Shown here piece after piece: positions 45,852 to 57,439 of a stretch of 64,000 nucleotides of DNA; position 1 is the stretch's first letter, and each line of letters begins with the position of its first letter. Under the pieces are notes generated by a model. The model was not told the DNA's origin. It worked only from the letters and a program-made list of their open reading frames with translations, and did not search any database. The stretch is from NCBI GenBank assembly GCA_021018815.1, contig JAITYX010000045.1:2666001-2730000 (forward strand). Reading direction: 5' to 3'. This DNA comes from Talinum fruticosum. Lineage: Eukaryota > Streptophyta > Magnoliopsida > Caryophyllales > Talinaceae. A program made the position numbers and the translations under genes.

Positions 45852-47661
45852 CTAACCCTTCTCACTTCCTCTAACGAACCCATTAACATTCCTTACTCGT
45901 GGTCCTTTTCGAGGAAAAAGGTGTTTCGGAACCCAGATTTGAATGACTTTGGGTTTTGTCCGATTCCGAGTCTTCCTCTCGAGAACCGAGTCTGTGTCTC
46001 TTTCTTTTTGAAAATCTTTCCTTTTGAAACAGGAGAAAATGGTTTCTTTTTGTAAATAGTTCGGGCTTGGTCCTCCTTTCATTTACGTGAATGGGACCGT
46101 GCTCAGCTTTCTTGAACTTTACAGTTCGGAATCCTCTTTGAACAATTCCGAGTAGGAATTAGATTCTTCCTCTTTGTTGAAACCAAGACCTTCTTTTCCA
46201 AAAGAGACACACTATGATCCTAAGAGCATGTCAAGGTTCTTCGACCTTGAGTAAACTTTAAAACCAGATCTTGAGACTCGGTGAGCTTCTGTTTTAGTCG
46301 CTCATTTTCTTTCTGAGTAACTCGGACTCAGTCTCATTAGCTTGAGCACTAGTCTTGAGTTCTCTCGAGTATGAGTCTCAATTTTTCCAATTCGTTTTTC
46401 AAAGAAGTGCTCTCACAAGTGATTGACTCAAGTTGCTCTTTGAATTTAGAAGAATCGAATTGGACTTTTCTTCCAAAGTAAAAATGTATTTAGCTAAATG
46501 AACTTTGGAGAATTTGAGGAAGTAGTTTATTACCTCTTGAGGATCAATTTCCTCATTGTTCGAGTCCGAGTCCGACTCTCTTTCGACTTCGAGTCGGAGA
46601 TAGCCATCGGACACTTTGAGTCATCTCGAGTCCTCGTCATCTTCTGATGAGTCCTCATCACTCCATGTTGTCATCATGGCCTTTTTCTTCTTTCTGTCCC
46701 TTTTCCATTTTGGACGAGTCCTTGACTATGTGGTCTTTGTCTGCCACATTCAAAACATCCAGAATTCTTAGATAAAGATAACTTTGAAGGAGAAGAAAAC
46801 TTACCTTTTCTATCTCTCTTATCTTTCTTGTAGAATTATTCTTTTGGCCTTTTGTCCCATCTTTTGTGCTTCATCATTCTCTTGAAGCCTCTTGCAATAA
46901 GTGCCATGGGATCGTCTTCCGAGTCGGAGGAGCTCAGATTTGCTTCCTTGGATTCCGAGGCTTTAAGTGCAATGTTCCTTTTGGTACTACCCTCAACATC
47001 CTCCTCCTCTAGATGGATTTCATGTGTTAGAAGCTTTCCAATGAGCTCGTCCGGCTTTAAGAGTGAGAGGTTCTGAGCTTCCTCTATGGCGGTCACTTTG
47101 GGACCCCATCTTTTCTTGGGTAAGCTTCGAGAATTTTCCGGCACATTTCTTCGTGGGAGATCTTCTTTCCCAGTGATTTGAGATTGTTTGTAATCTCGAT
47201 AAACCGAATGAACATCCGAGTGATGTTCTCCTCCGGCTCCATCTTGAAAAGCTCATATTTGTGAAGATATTGACTTATCTTTGCTTGTCCGACCTGGCTT
47301 GTTCCTTCATAAGTGTTGACAAGGGTGTCCCACACTTCTTTTGCTGAATCACGAGGCAGACACTCGGTTGTATTCTTCCGAGCTTATGGCGCACATCGGG
47401 ATGTTCATGGCTTTGAAATTCTTTCCGAACTTCTTTGCTTCTGCTGGTGTGAACTCAGCCTTTGTCTTGGGAAGAATTCTGAATTCATCTGTCTTTGTTG
47501 GAATGTAGTTTCCTTGTTGTATGATTTCCCATACCTCTTCATCATGATCCACGAGGAAACATTCCATAAGCTTCTTCCAAGTGCCCAAAGTTTGAACCTT
47601 TGAATTTTGGAGGCCTGTTGGAAGATCTTCCTTCGTCGAACTCTCCGGTGTTCCGAGCCAT
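45852..47661 (-). pseudogene. gag: gag of the complete copia element
   Basis: ATG at 47659-47661 (minus) to TAG at 45852-45854, about 600 codons if intact. N-terminus MARNTGEFDEGRSSNRPPKF; capsid core 47349-47588 (KKLMECFLVDHDEEVWEIIQ..) and 46836-47335 (LFKMEPEENITRMFIRFIEI, RWGPKVTAIEEAQNLSLLKP), then MALIARGFKRMMKHKRWD. The zinc knuckle near 46700-46760 starts CFECG and is then shifted. After it come an acidic Ser-rich segment, a coiled coil and a basic linker ending FVRGSEKG before the stop. At least four frameshifts are present. Confidence 0.88.
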
Positions 47662-47701
47662 CCGATCTTTAAACCTTTGGATTGTTAGATCCTTTCGAAA
47701 G

Positions 47702-47720
47702 GCTAGGCTGTGATACCAAT
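47702..47720 (-). promoter_or_regulatory. Primer binding site of the complete copia element
   Basis: The minus strand reads ATTGGTATCACAGCC immediately inside the 5' LTR, one base off the canonical tRNA-Met complement. Confidence 0.85.
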
Positions 47721-49278
47721 TGAAGGTTTGCTCGGGGAGAGTCCGAGTCACCCTAGAGGGGGTGAATAGGGTGATAGGAAATTCTCTCGCGAAATCACTC
47801 TTTTGCGCGAAGTAGAAAGGAAGAAAGATTCCGAGCCTATTAACCGAGTCGAAACGATTGGACTCGAAAGCAATGAATTAGAAAGAGCAAGTACCAGTAA
47901 GGTCTGTCCGAGTCTAGAATGGACTCGGAAAGATAACACTTAGATTTTACGTGGAAACCCTTCAGGGCAGAAAACCACGGCCCGTGTCAATCCGGACACG
48001 AAGTCAAATCCACTATTTTGAGTGCACAAAATACCGTGAACCGATCGAACCCGAGTTGCTCCCTTAGACAACTCTATACAAGTTTTCCTAGACTTAGAAA
48101 TTCCCTTATCCGATCTAGTACTTCCTAGCTGAGATAACCCTTACAGCTAGGGACAACTAAGCTGAGTTAACCCTTACAGCTTAGTCAAGGGACCTTACAA
48201 AGAATGTAAGAAAGAGTTTGTAACTAAGTACAAGACCTTACAACTCGAAAGTAATAAATTACAGAGTGGGAGTTGTAAGTAGAAGATTGAAAGTAAATAC
48301 AATGACTTTTCTCAAGTATGTGTATTAACAATAGATTCGGCAATCTTCAAGTCTTGTGAAGTGGCTTCTATTTGTAGATAACCGGACAGAGTAGCCGTAA
48401 TCTTCAGCTGCTGACCAAGAGTCTTCGTGATCTGTTGATAGAGGATTTCGAGTCCCTCGAAAGTATCCGTTGAAATATGAATGTTAGACAACGGTTTAAC
48501 TCTCTTGGAAGTCCCAAAAGCATTGGTAGTGTCTTGAAAAATGAGGTGGAAACCACCGTTAAGCTTGGCGTTCCAGCTTTTCGAGATATGGAAACAAACA
48601 GACTTCGACACAATCTTACGGGACTGCAGCGAGGAAGGTGAAAAGCCATGTCTACTGGTGATTTGATGTTCGAAGCCGGTTACTTTTGTGGTTTGAAAAA
48701 GGTGTATCCTCGAATGAATAATCTACAAAAGTAAATCAATTTTGATTCTCAAAGTATAAAATACTTTGGTCTAAGGTTAGACACGAGATAATAAAATAAT
48801 TATAATAATTAAGCAACCGATTATCCGAGTCGAAATGAAATGGAATTTTCCGAGTCCAATATCCATGATACTCGAATTCCATCCGACTTAGTCTAAGCAA
48901 TAGAGCAAGTTCCATAAAGAATATCGAGTGAGATAACTTGATATAGACTAAGCATGAAATGAACTAAGAATACCGACTATATCAAAATAGAACGTATAAC
49001 CACAAGTCGATTCCGAGACGAATACTCGGTATATTCAAAACGCGATAAATCTGAGTGAAGATGAACTCGGAACAAAGAACCGGTTTTACGAGTCGCTACG
49101 GAAACGCAATAAATGCATTAAGTGAAAACCGTATTACTCGGAGAAGATACTATTTTACTCAAAGAAGTTTCGCAATACCGAGAATGCCTTTGAATCAAAA
49201 CTCTATATGTATGAAATTGTTATACCCGATTCCTTTTACATAACTCGGAAAAGTATTGAGCACTCGTCTGAGTCTTCA
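47721..49278 (-). repeat. 5' LTR (1558 bp) of the complete copia element
   Basis: Same termini as the 3' LTR. The promoter TATA box at 48369-48376 reads TACAAATA instead of the TATAAATA kept in the 3' LTR, which may weaken transcription of this copy. Confidence 0.92.
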
Positions 49279-49510
49279 ATGTGCACACTTTATCTTTGCC
49301 TTTGCTCTTCCTCCTCATCTTGTATGTTCTCCATCAAGTGAGTGCATGACTCCTCAACTTAGACACAATAATTTATATGTTCTTATGATCTTCTAAGCTC
49401 GGATTTGCGAAGGCTTCTTTAACGTTAATAAACCAGCTAGAAAATTGATTTTGTTGGCCATAAAACTTGGGCACAAGTTGGCTAACCAACTCAAAATTGG
49501 TAGAAGACAT
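49279..49510 (-). pseudogene. gag: Gypsy-like gag fragment, second copy
   Basis: The minus strand starts at ATG 49508-49510 and reads MSSTNFELVSQLVPKFYGQQ, then the NQFSSWF..VKEAFANLSLE type sequence with stops, and WRTYKMRRKSKGKDKVC. It is homologous to 34384-34629. Its downstream part lies on the far side of the copia insertion (38441 leftward). 49511-49691 is a leader with a degenerate PBS complement near 49677-49692. Confidence 0.65.
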
Positions 49511-49691
49511 TTTTCTCTTAACCTTCTAATTACAAAGTGCTGCTCAAGGTGGTGAAACAAAACTGGGCAAAAACTTTTTTGTTATTTTGGGGGTTTTTTT
49601 GTGCACTAATGTGTTTGGGCTTAAAGGGTTGTGTTGGGGTTAAGGAAGCTCAGCCTAGGAAAGGCTCCAAAGCTCTTATACCAAAACTGAT

Positions 49692-51092
49692 ATGCAAAGA
49701 TGGAGGGTTCTAAAGAAACTAGATTTTGGTGAGGAGATGGTTAAGGGGTTAAGGAAGGTGAGGGGAATGTGATTTGGACAGAATGATGAGGGATAAATAT
49801 AGAGAAAGTTTATGAACAACCACTACAAATGCACACAACTAAGGATAGGCTAACTTCACTTGGATACGATTTCACCAACAAGCTTAGTTAGGGCTCAAAG
49901 GCTTGCGTTGGATACAATCACATCACCAAGCTTGCCGAAGACTCTTTTGATCACCACCTAGTTAGCCAAACTAGGATAAGAAAAATGAGATTTAAAGGAT
50001 AAAGGAGCTCAACTCAACTTTGATGCATTAGCATTCATAAAACATTCTGTCTCTCGGTCTCATTCTTACATGTTTCACATTACATATACATAAAGTTGAA
50101 AACTAGGGTTGCTAAATTAATCTAAGGGCTAGAAATAGCTTATATTAATCCTAAGGTTGTCATTACATTTAGCTAAAAAAAGAAGACACAAAGAACAGCC
50201 AATAAGAATAAAACAATCGAATAAAAAGATAGTTGCAAATGGTCGCCTCTTGTCTGTCGTTTTTAATGCTTTTCCCTGCAATAGGGCCAACTTCGAACTA
50301 TAATATCTCCTCATTTACAGCTCCGATTGTGACATGTAATATACTTCTAGAAATCTTGCGGAATAAGATTTCCAGCCATATGTGGCTCGACCCGTGTAAG
50401 CCGTGACAAAAACGTTATGATCGGAATAATGAGAAGAGGTCGAGCTGGTAAGCAAAATACCCAACTTGATATTTGGACCATTTTCTTTATTATCTCTAGT
50501 CTAAAATACAATTCCCATAACCTAAAAATTAATCTAGACATATCCAGGAATACTCTTGTGAAAATTGGAGAGTAAAATCTAATCTAAGGTTGATTGAACA
50601 CCCTTTTAAAGTTTACCTTCAAGCGCCATTCTATGTGTGTAAAATTTCAGTTTTTGAGCCAACTTTAAATGCTTTTAACTTGAGATACCCAACTTCAATT
50701 TAGTTGTTCTTAGTTTGGTAAAAATCATAGGATGTAAGCTGTCCATCCATACATCATGGGTCGTTGTTGGAGCTTTGGATCAAAAGATACGATTAAAACA
50801 AGCCGCATGTGTCATCCTGGATGAGCAAGCGCCAATTTTAACAAAGGGCTTCCTCAGTTATTATCTCCACCTATATTTAATATACCCATGAAGTTGTTGT
50901 GTGTAAAAATTCGGAAGCAAACTCGTAGCCGTTTTTGACTGAATGGCAAAAACTTCTAGCCCTTACAACGCCAAAGAGGTCCAAGTCACTCATATGCTTG
51001 TGTAATGGAGGAAATAAGTGTGTTACCTAACTCAGTCTGATCTTAGATGTCTTTGGGCTTGGAGTATGTTGTAGCCCATGGATTTAGTTCCA
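49692..51092 (-). mobile_element. Gypsy-like LTR, minus strand, second copy
   Basis: It aligns with 34842-36550 without the repeat block. Left edge at the PBS, right edge near 'atttagttcca', after which the two copies differ. It would be the 5' LTR of the minus-strand gypsy-like element interrupted by the copia insertion. Confidence 0.6.
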
Positions 51093-51169
51093 TCACTCAG
51101 TTCTTCCATCTCTCTAACACCTTGAACAGAGGTATTTTTATTAGACCAAGCATCCATACTCGATATCAT

Positions 51170-51515
51170 TGTCAAGTTCAATATTTTGTATATCAACAAC
51201 CTTAAGAAAATATCGAGCACTTATATTATACCTTCGTATAAAATTTTGTAATGCCATACAAGTTACACTTATATATTTCAAACTTATAACTTGGCATAGA
51301 TTTCAAAATCGTCCACTTTTCCTTGAACACCCTAAACAATCTTTCAATTACATGTTTTAGTTATGAATATCTATGATTGAATACATCTTGATAGTCAAGT
51401 GGTTGTTGTATCTCAAAATTGTTTTCAAGTGATATCTTTCTCCCTTATAAGGTACCAAATAATCCTGCCTTAGAGGGTACTCATAATCGACGAGGTAGTA
51501 TTTACCTACACAAAT
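51170..51515 (-). pseudogene. PIF/Harbinger DDE transposase fragment
   Basis: The minus strand reads GKYYLVDYEYPLRQDYLVPY, then KGERYHL, a FNHR-S-like stretch, a degenerate VIERLFRVFKEKWTILKSMP and CMALQNFIR. This order matches the C-terminal half of plant PIF/Harbinger transposases (DDE_Tnp_4 family: YLVDxGYP, PYRGERYHL, FNHRHSxLRxVIERxFGVLK, ALHNFIR). Frameshifts and stops occur after KGERYHL. The N-terminal half and terminal inverted repeats were not found. The stretch to its right (51521-52563) may hold remains but is unreadable. Confidence 0.75.
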
Positions 51516-51520
51516 GAATA

Positions 51521-52563
51521 AAGAAAATGTTAATACAACATCAATAAGAAACTACCTGGGGAGGCTTGGGAAAATTATAATTCTTATCGTTAACTTCCTT
51601 CTTAAGTGTGTAAGAATAATGACATATGCCCAAAAAACTAGTTTTCAAATAATTTAATAACTTCTGAATAATTACCTTAAAATAAGTCATATATCTTGCA
51701 TCTTCACATATCTCGAGTGGTATGTCTTAAAAATTTGGATCTACTGTTGCAATTTCATCACGAGCTAAAAGGAGAACTTTATTTAACACATAGTGAAATT
51801 ATCTACAAACATTTTCTTCGAGTGTTAATATTTTTCCTGTGTATCTTTATTACTATTATCCCATCCCAAAATAATATTCAAAAGCACTCCTTAAATCTCA
51901 GTAATTGTAATTCTCCCACTTCGTTTAAGCCCATATTTTTAGTTGTAGTTCCCCATTAAGTTGTAGTACACATAAATCCTTTCTAAATAGTAAATACATG
52001 TCATAGCCCATGAACCTTAAATTTACAAATTTTTTATGACGACAACATTAAGTTACATATATGTTTACTAATATAATTAATTTTTACATTCACTAAGAAT
52101 CACACGATAACTTTTCCACAATTTGTCCACTATTGTATGAACAAACTTAGCATTCAATTTTCTTTCTTTTTGAATTGTTATACCACATATTTAATATATG
52201 GAGGAAAGGGATAATTTTCTAGCTTTCAATTAAATCACCTAATATACAACCCTTCTATTTATAAAATGGTGTAATAAACGTATCACTCCAAGTTAATTAG
52301 TCATTTAATACCAATTAAAACCAAAGAAAAGAAATACTAGAATTCATGAATTGGAGGAATTAGTGAAGGAAAAAGTTGTCTTTCTCAAGAATTATAACAA
52401 ACAAAATTTAATTTATAACCATCCATTAATGAAACTAAAAAAATATAGAAAATAGCTTTCCTTGATGGCTTGATGTGTAGTCCAATGGCGTATCACTTTT
52501 TAAGTAGGAATATGATTGAGGTTGCAAATATGGTTAATTGGGTACTAAAAGCATAATTGAAAA
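51521..52563. other. Unassigned AT-rich stretch
   Basis: No domain, repeat or RNA gene recognised. It may include introns or the 5' part of the Harbinger element to its left. Confidence 0.4.
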
Positions 52564-53957
52564 TGAAGACTCAGGTATAAATCTCTATCTCTCTTAGGTT
52601 TTGATTTTAAGTTATTCCGCATATTATAGAAACTCTTATCTAAGTTTTCATCCTGTTCTAACCGACTTAGAGAACGCTACATTGTATATCTCCTACACTG
52701 GTGTTTCGACTCACTTAGACATTACTCAGAACCATCATATGCTTAAATAATTTCTCTAACACTTTTATTCCGAGCGCTGAACTTGTATTTCAATGCAAAG
52801 TGAATTATAGCTTTAATTCTTTACTATAAGTCGGTTTATGTCCTTGAGAGTTATTTGACCGAGATCAAGTTCTTATACTATGATATTATATTCTTTCTAA
52901 CTTGATTATTTTAGGATTGACTCAAGATGGAATTTGAACGTATTGAATATTAGACTTAGAATTTAGGCCAAAGATAAGTAAGTATTTAATTACTTTGGTT
53001 TAATTATTATCTGTGCCTAATCTTGGACCAAAGTATTTTATACTTTGAGCACCAATGTGGTTTGCTTTTGCATATTATTCAAATGAGGCTAATCTATTTG
53101 ATAATTTCAAAACCAACCGAGCTTCTAGCCGTTAAACACCAGCAGACAAGTTTTAGCTACTTCGGACATGGCTTAGACACCGTGTTAGGGTTGCTTATTT
53201 CCAAAATTGGAAAACTCCAACTCTAGGCCCGACGGTTGTTTCCACCTCGGTTTTCAGTCACCATTAAGTGATTGGACCATCTTTTCGAGCCAAGAGCCAT
53301 TGCATAACGTTCATATCCCAACGGATCTTTTCGAGTGGTTCACAATAGCCGTTACAACGGCTAGTGAAGATTTCGATCCAGAACCCGGACTCAATGGTCA
53401 CTCTGCCTGGTTAGCTATAAATAGATGCCACTTCACAAAACTAGAAGATTGTTGAACACATTGCTACACCTATTGTTGAACAATTACTAAGTACATACTC
53501 GATCAATCTTCTTCATACAACTCTAAATTTGTATTTGATATTTTTCCGAGTTGTAAAGAAAGTCTTGTAATCAATTACATACTTCTCTTACTTTCTTTAT
53601 AAGTCCCTTGACTAAGTCGTAAGGGTTAACTCAGCTCAATTGTCCCCGATTATAAAGGTTACCTCAATCGGGAAGTACTAGATCGAGATAAGGGAACTTC
53701 GATTCTAGGAAAACACTGTAAGGAATTGTTTAAGGGAGTAATTTGGGTTGAGTTAGTTCTTTGTATTTTGAGGATTCAAAATGGTGGATTTGATTTGGAG
53801 CTTGGATTAGCACTTTCCGTGGTTTTCTACCCGGGAGGGTTTCCACGTTTTCTACTTTTGGTTTGTGTTGGTGCAAAAATTGTTTAACTTTCTTCATCAC
53901 CCTATTCACCCATCCCCCCATCTAGGGTGACTTAGACTCTCCAAGAGAAAACCTTCA
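52564..53957 (+). mobile_element. Copia 5' LTR (1394 bp), plus strand
   Basis: It starts TGAAGACTCAGG and ends AACCTTCA directly before the PBS. TATA box at 53416-53423. It begins the plus-strand copy that runs to about 58838. Confidence 0.9.
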
Positions 53958-53974
53958 ATTGGTATCGAGCCTAA
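53958..53974 (+). promoter_or_regulatory. Primer binding site, tRNA-Met type
   Basis: ATTGGTATCGAGCCTAA; one base is missing relative to TGGTATCAGAGCC (the A before GAGC). Confidence 0.85.
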
Positions 53975-54015
53975 CCTTTCAAGAGGATCTCACTATCCAA
54001 AGTTATAAAGATCGG

Positions 54016-55812
54016 ATGGCTCAAAACAATGGAAAGTTAGATGAAGGAAGATCATCCACCAGACCACCAAAGTTTAAAGGGTCAAACTTTGGACATTGGA
54101 AGAAGATGATGGAGTGTTTTCTAATGAGCAATGATGAAGATGTTTGGAACATCATCCAAGTAGGCAACTACATTCCAATAAAGACGGAGAATGGAACTCA
54201 CTGCACTGAAGCCAAATCCGAGTACACCACTCGAAAAGACTAAGAAGTTCGGAAAGAACTTCAAAGCTATGAAGCCACCGATGTGTGCCATTAGCACAAA
54301 AGAATATAACGAGTGTCTCAGCCTGTGACACGGCCAAATAGGTGTGGGACACTCTTGTCAACACCTATGAAGGAACAAGCCAAGTGAAGCGGGCGAAGAT
54401 AAGTCAATATCTTCATAAATACGAGCTGTTCAAGATGGGGCCGAAGAAAACATCACTTAGATGTATGTTCGGTTCACAAAGATTAATAATAATCTCAAAT
54501 CTCTAGGTAGAAAAATCTCTCACCAAGAAATGTCTAGAAAGATTCTAAGAAGTCTACCAAAGAAGAGATGGGGTCCTAAGGTGACAGCTATTGAAGAAGC
54601 TCAAAACCTCTCTCAACTAAGAACAAACGAGCTTATTGGGAAGTTACTTACCCACAAGATTCATCCGGAAAAGAGGATGCCGAGGTCAGCACTAAAAGAA
54701 ACATTACGCTGAAGGCCTCGGAAAACAGACGTGAAAGTCTAAGCTCCTCATAATCGGAAGAGGATCCTACCGCACTCATAGCCCGCGGCTTCAAGAGAAT
54801 GATGAAATACGGGAAGCGGGAAAAGAGGCCAAAGGATGAGTTCTACAAGAAAGATAAGAAGGACAGAAAAAGTAAATATTCATCCCCTTCAAAGTTATCT
54901 TTATCTAAGAACTCCGGTTGCTTTGAATGTGGCAACAAGAAGCACATAGTCAAAGATTGTCCCAAAAGAAAGAAGGATAGAAAGAAGAAGGCTATGATGG
55001 CTACCTGGAGTGAAGATGACACATCCGAAGAAGATGATTCTGATGACTCAAAGTGCCTTATGGCACTTACACACTTAGAAGTTGAATGCGAGTCGGACAA
55101 TAAGAACTCGGATATTGAGGAGGTAATTGAATACTTTCTCAAATTCTCTAAAGTTGATTTAGGCGGATATGTTTATACTTTGGAAGAAAAGTCTAATTCT
55201 AACTCTTCATAGTTCAAAGAAAAACTTGAGTTTCTTACTGCAGGAGAGCAATGTCTTAAAAAATGAGTTAGAAAACCTAAGACAAAATCTAAAGGTACTT
55301 AAGACCAGTGCTCAAGAAAATGAGACTAACTCTAAGTCACTCATAACAAAGAAGGAGCAAGCCGAAAAGGAAGTGCAATGAGTCTCAAGAGCTTGTTTTG
55401 AAACTCGGTCAAGGTCGGAAAAACCTTGATCTTTTACTTGACTCTCAGTGTGTCTCATTCAAGACAGAAGGACTTGGTTACAATGATGAAGAGGAATCCA
55501 ATTCCTATTCAAATCTCTTTAAGAAAAATTTCGAAGCTGTAAAGTTCGGGAAGGCTGAGCATGGTCCCATTCATAAGAATGAAAAGAGGACTAAGCCCGG
55601 ACAAGTTTACAAGAAAAAGCCTTCTCCACCTGTCTATAAAAGAAAAGATTTTCAAAAGTAGGAGACATAGACTCGGTTTTCTAGAAGAAAAATTCGAGAA
55701 TCGGACCAGATTCAAATTTATTCAAATCGGGTTCCCAAGAGTGCTTGTTCCTCAAAGTAAGACCACAGTGAAGAAAGTTATTGGGTTTGTAAGAGGATCC
55801 GAGAAGGGTTAG
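54016..55812 (+). pseudogene. gag: Copia gag, best-preserved copy, with intact zinc knuckle
   Basis: ATG 54016 to TAG 55810-55812. The first frame gives MAQNNGKLDEGRSSTRPPKF and HWKKMMECFL until a stop near 54243. The capsid core resumes at 54461 (NNLKSLGRKISHQE, RWGPKVTAIEEAQNLSQL). Frame 54799-55212 carries the basic KDEFYKKDKKDRK stretch and an intact CCHC knuckle CFECGNKKHIVKDC at 54919-54960, followed by a Ser/Asp/Glu-rich region. A coiled-coil part (55220-55400) and a basic linker ending FVRGSEKG follow. It still has several shifts, so it is not functional as read. Confidence 0.9.
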
Positions 55813-56200
55813 TTCATTTTTGTTTTGTAGGTAACTCGGAAGAAGGTCATTAGCACATAGACGGTGGTTGCTCATGCCACATGTCGGGAGATTCAAGACT
55901 CTTTTCGAGTTAGAAAATCTAAAAGTAGGAAAAGTCACATTTGGAGACAATAGCAAAGGCAAGATATTAGAGATTGGTAAAATTGGTAAAGGAAATAACT
56001 CAGTTAGTCTAGTCTATCTTGTCAAATGGCTGAAATACAATCTCCTCGGCATTTCACGGTTGTGTGACAAAGGCTAAGAGGTCGGGTTCGATCACACCAA
56101 CTCGCTACATTTCGATGCGAGTCACCAAGGAGACTAAGGTCTCGGGTCCGAGGTCGGGTAATACCTATACTATCTCTCTCTCATATTCAAGTCAGAATTT
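55813..56200 (+). pseudogene. pol: Copia protease region, degenerate
   Basis: It starts right after the gag TAG. The active-site region is altered to DGGCSCHMSGD (DSG lost). GKVTFGDNSKGKILEIGKIG and LVKWLKYNLLGISRLCDKG (55868-56077) are the conserved downstream blocks. Confidence 0.85.
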
Positions 56201-57180
56201 ATCTTGTTTGAAAGCATTTTTGAATGATGATTTATGGACTTAGCATCGTAGACTAGGTCATATTATCATGCATACCATCAAGAAACTTGCATCTCATGGA
56301 CTGGTTAGGGGAGTACCTAAGCTGTGCATTTAAGAAAGATAGAATCTGTGAAGCATGCACAAAAGGAAAGCATGTTAGATCATCTTTGAAACCACTTAAA
56401 ATTGTGTCTACATCTAAAGTGCTTGAATTGGTTCGTATGGATTTGTGTGGTGAAATTCTGTGAAAAGCCTTGGATTTAAATCATATGTACCTGTCATTGT
56501 GGATGATTTCTCACGATTTTCTTGGATATGTTTTTCAAGAACAAGAACGAAGCCTTCAAAGAATTCACTAAGATCAGCAGGAAAATTGAAGTGAAGTCTC
56601 GGATTCAAATCGGGAGGATTCGAACCGACCATGGAAAGGAGTTCGGCTATTCGGAATTTGCGGACTTACGTGACAAAAATGGCATCTCCCAAAACTTCTT
56701 TGCACCAAGAACTCCTCAATAAAATGGAGTAGTAGAGACAAAGAACATAACTCTTGATAAAATAGGAAGGACTATGATGATTGAAAATGATCTAGCTTAC
56801 TATTTCTAGGCTAAGGCGATTAACACAGACAAATTACACACTCAGCAGATGCCTCATCGGACCCATCTTGAAGAAGACTGTCTACGAGCTATACAAGGGA
56901 AAGAAACCCAAAATCTCCTACTTCAGACCATTTGGGTGTAAATGATATGTTCACGAAAATGGTAAGGAGCATTTGACTAAGTTTGATGCTAGGTCGGATG
57001 AAGTCTGTGTTTCGGGTTACTCATCTCATAGCAAAGCTTAACATGTTTTTAACAAAAGAACTAACAAAGTGGAAGAAAGTATTCATGTTGTCTTTGATGA
57101 GACTGATCTTGGCAGGATAAGTGATTCCATATACTCGGATCTCAACCTTAACACGGATGAACACGACCTTGCTTGAAGCT
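56201..57180 (+). pseudogene. pol: Copia integrase, broken
   Basis: Pre-integrase block KKLASHGLVRG..CEACTKGKH (56275-56375), first Asp in MDLCGEI near 56440, frame 56522-56722 with KNKNEAFKEFTKISRKIEV and RTDHGKEFGYSEFA (second Asp), then VVETKN (Arg to Thr next to the catalytic Glu), and the C-terminal NKVEESIHVVFDE near 57065. Stops occur in the core. Confidence 0.88.
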
Positions 57181-57439
57181 GGGCTCGAAAGAGTCAAAAC
57201 GAATTGCCGAGACGACTCGAAATGTTATGACTCGGAATGAACAAGCTCAAGAGCCAGCTCGGAATGCTAAAGAATAGGTCAATGCGGAGACTCGGCAAGC
57301 TCAACCAACCGAAGATTAAGTTATTCAACTAACAAACTTCGTAAATCGGAGGACGAGTAAAGCGTTCAATTATGCATCTAGTCACCCACCTGAAAACATA
57401 CTACGTAACATCAACAATGCGGTAAGAACACGATCTTCT

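Larger units (their letters stand above)
38442..49278 (-). mobile_element. Complete copia (Sirevirus-like) retrotransposon, 10,837 bp
   Basis: All structural parts are present: 5' LTR 47721-49278, PBS, gag, pol, ORF3, PPT, 3' LTR 38442-40009. The flanks are ATGTG on both sides (38437-38441 and 49279-49283), a perfect 5-bp target duplication, and the interrupted gypsy-like sequence continues across it. The two LTRs are close to identical by eye, with many of the differences at CCG/CGG sites, so this is the youngest insertion here. As read, gag, pol and ORF3 each contain several frameshifts, so the copy appears unable to make intact proteins, though some shifts coincide with suspect CGAGT sites. 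The family assignment rests on gene order, RT/INT motifs, multiple PPTs and ORF3 position. Confidence 0.92.

Noticed and set aside
45820..45860. Short intron removing the gag stop (AGGGTTAG..TTTTGCAGGT)
   Set aside because: The implied intron of about 30 nt is far below the usual plant minimum, so readthrough is the better explanation.
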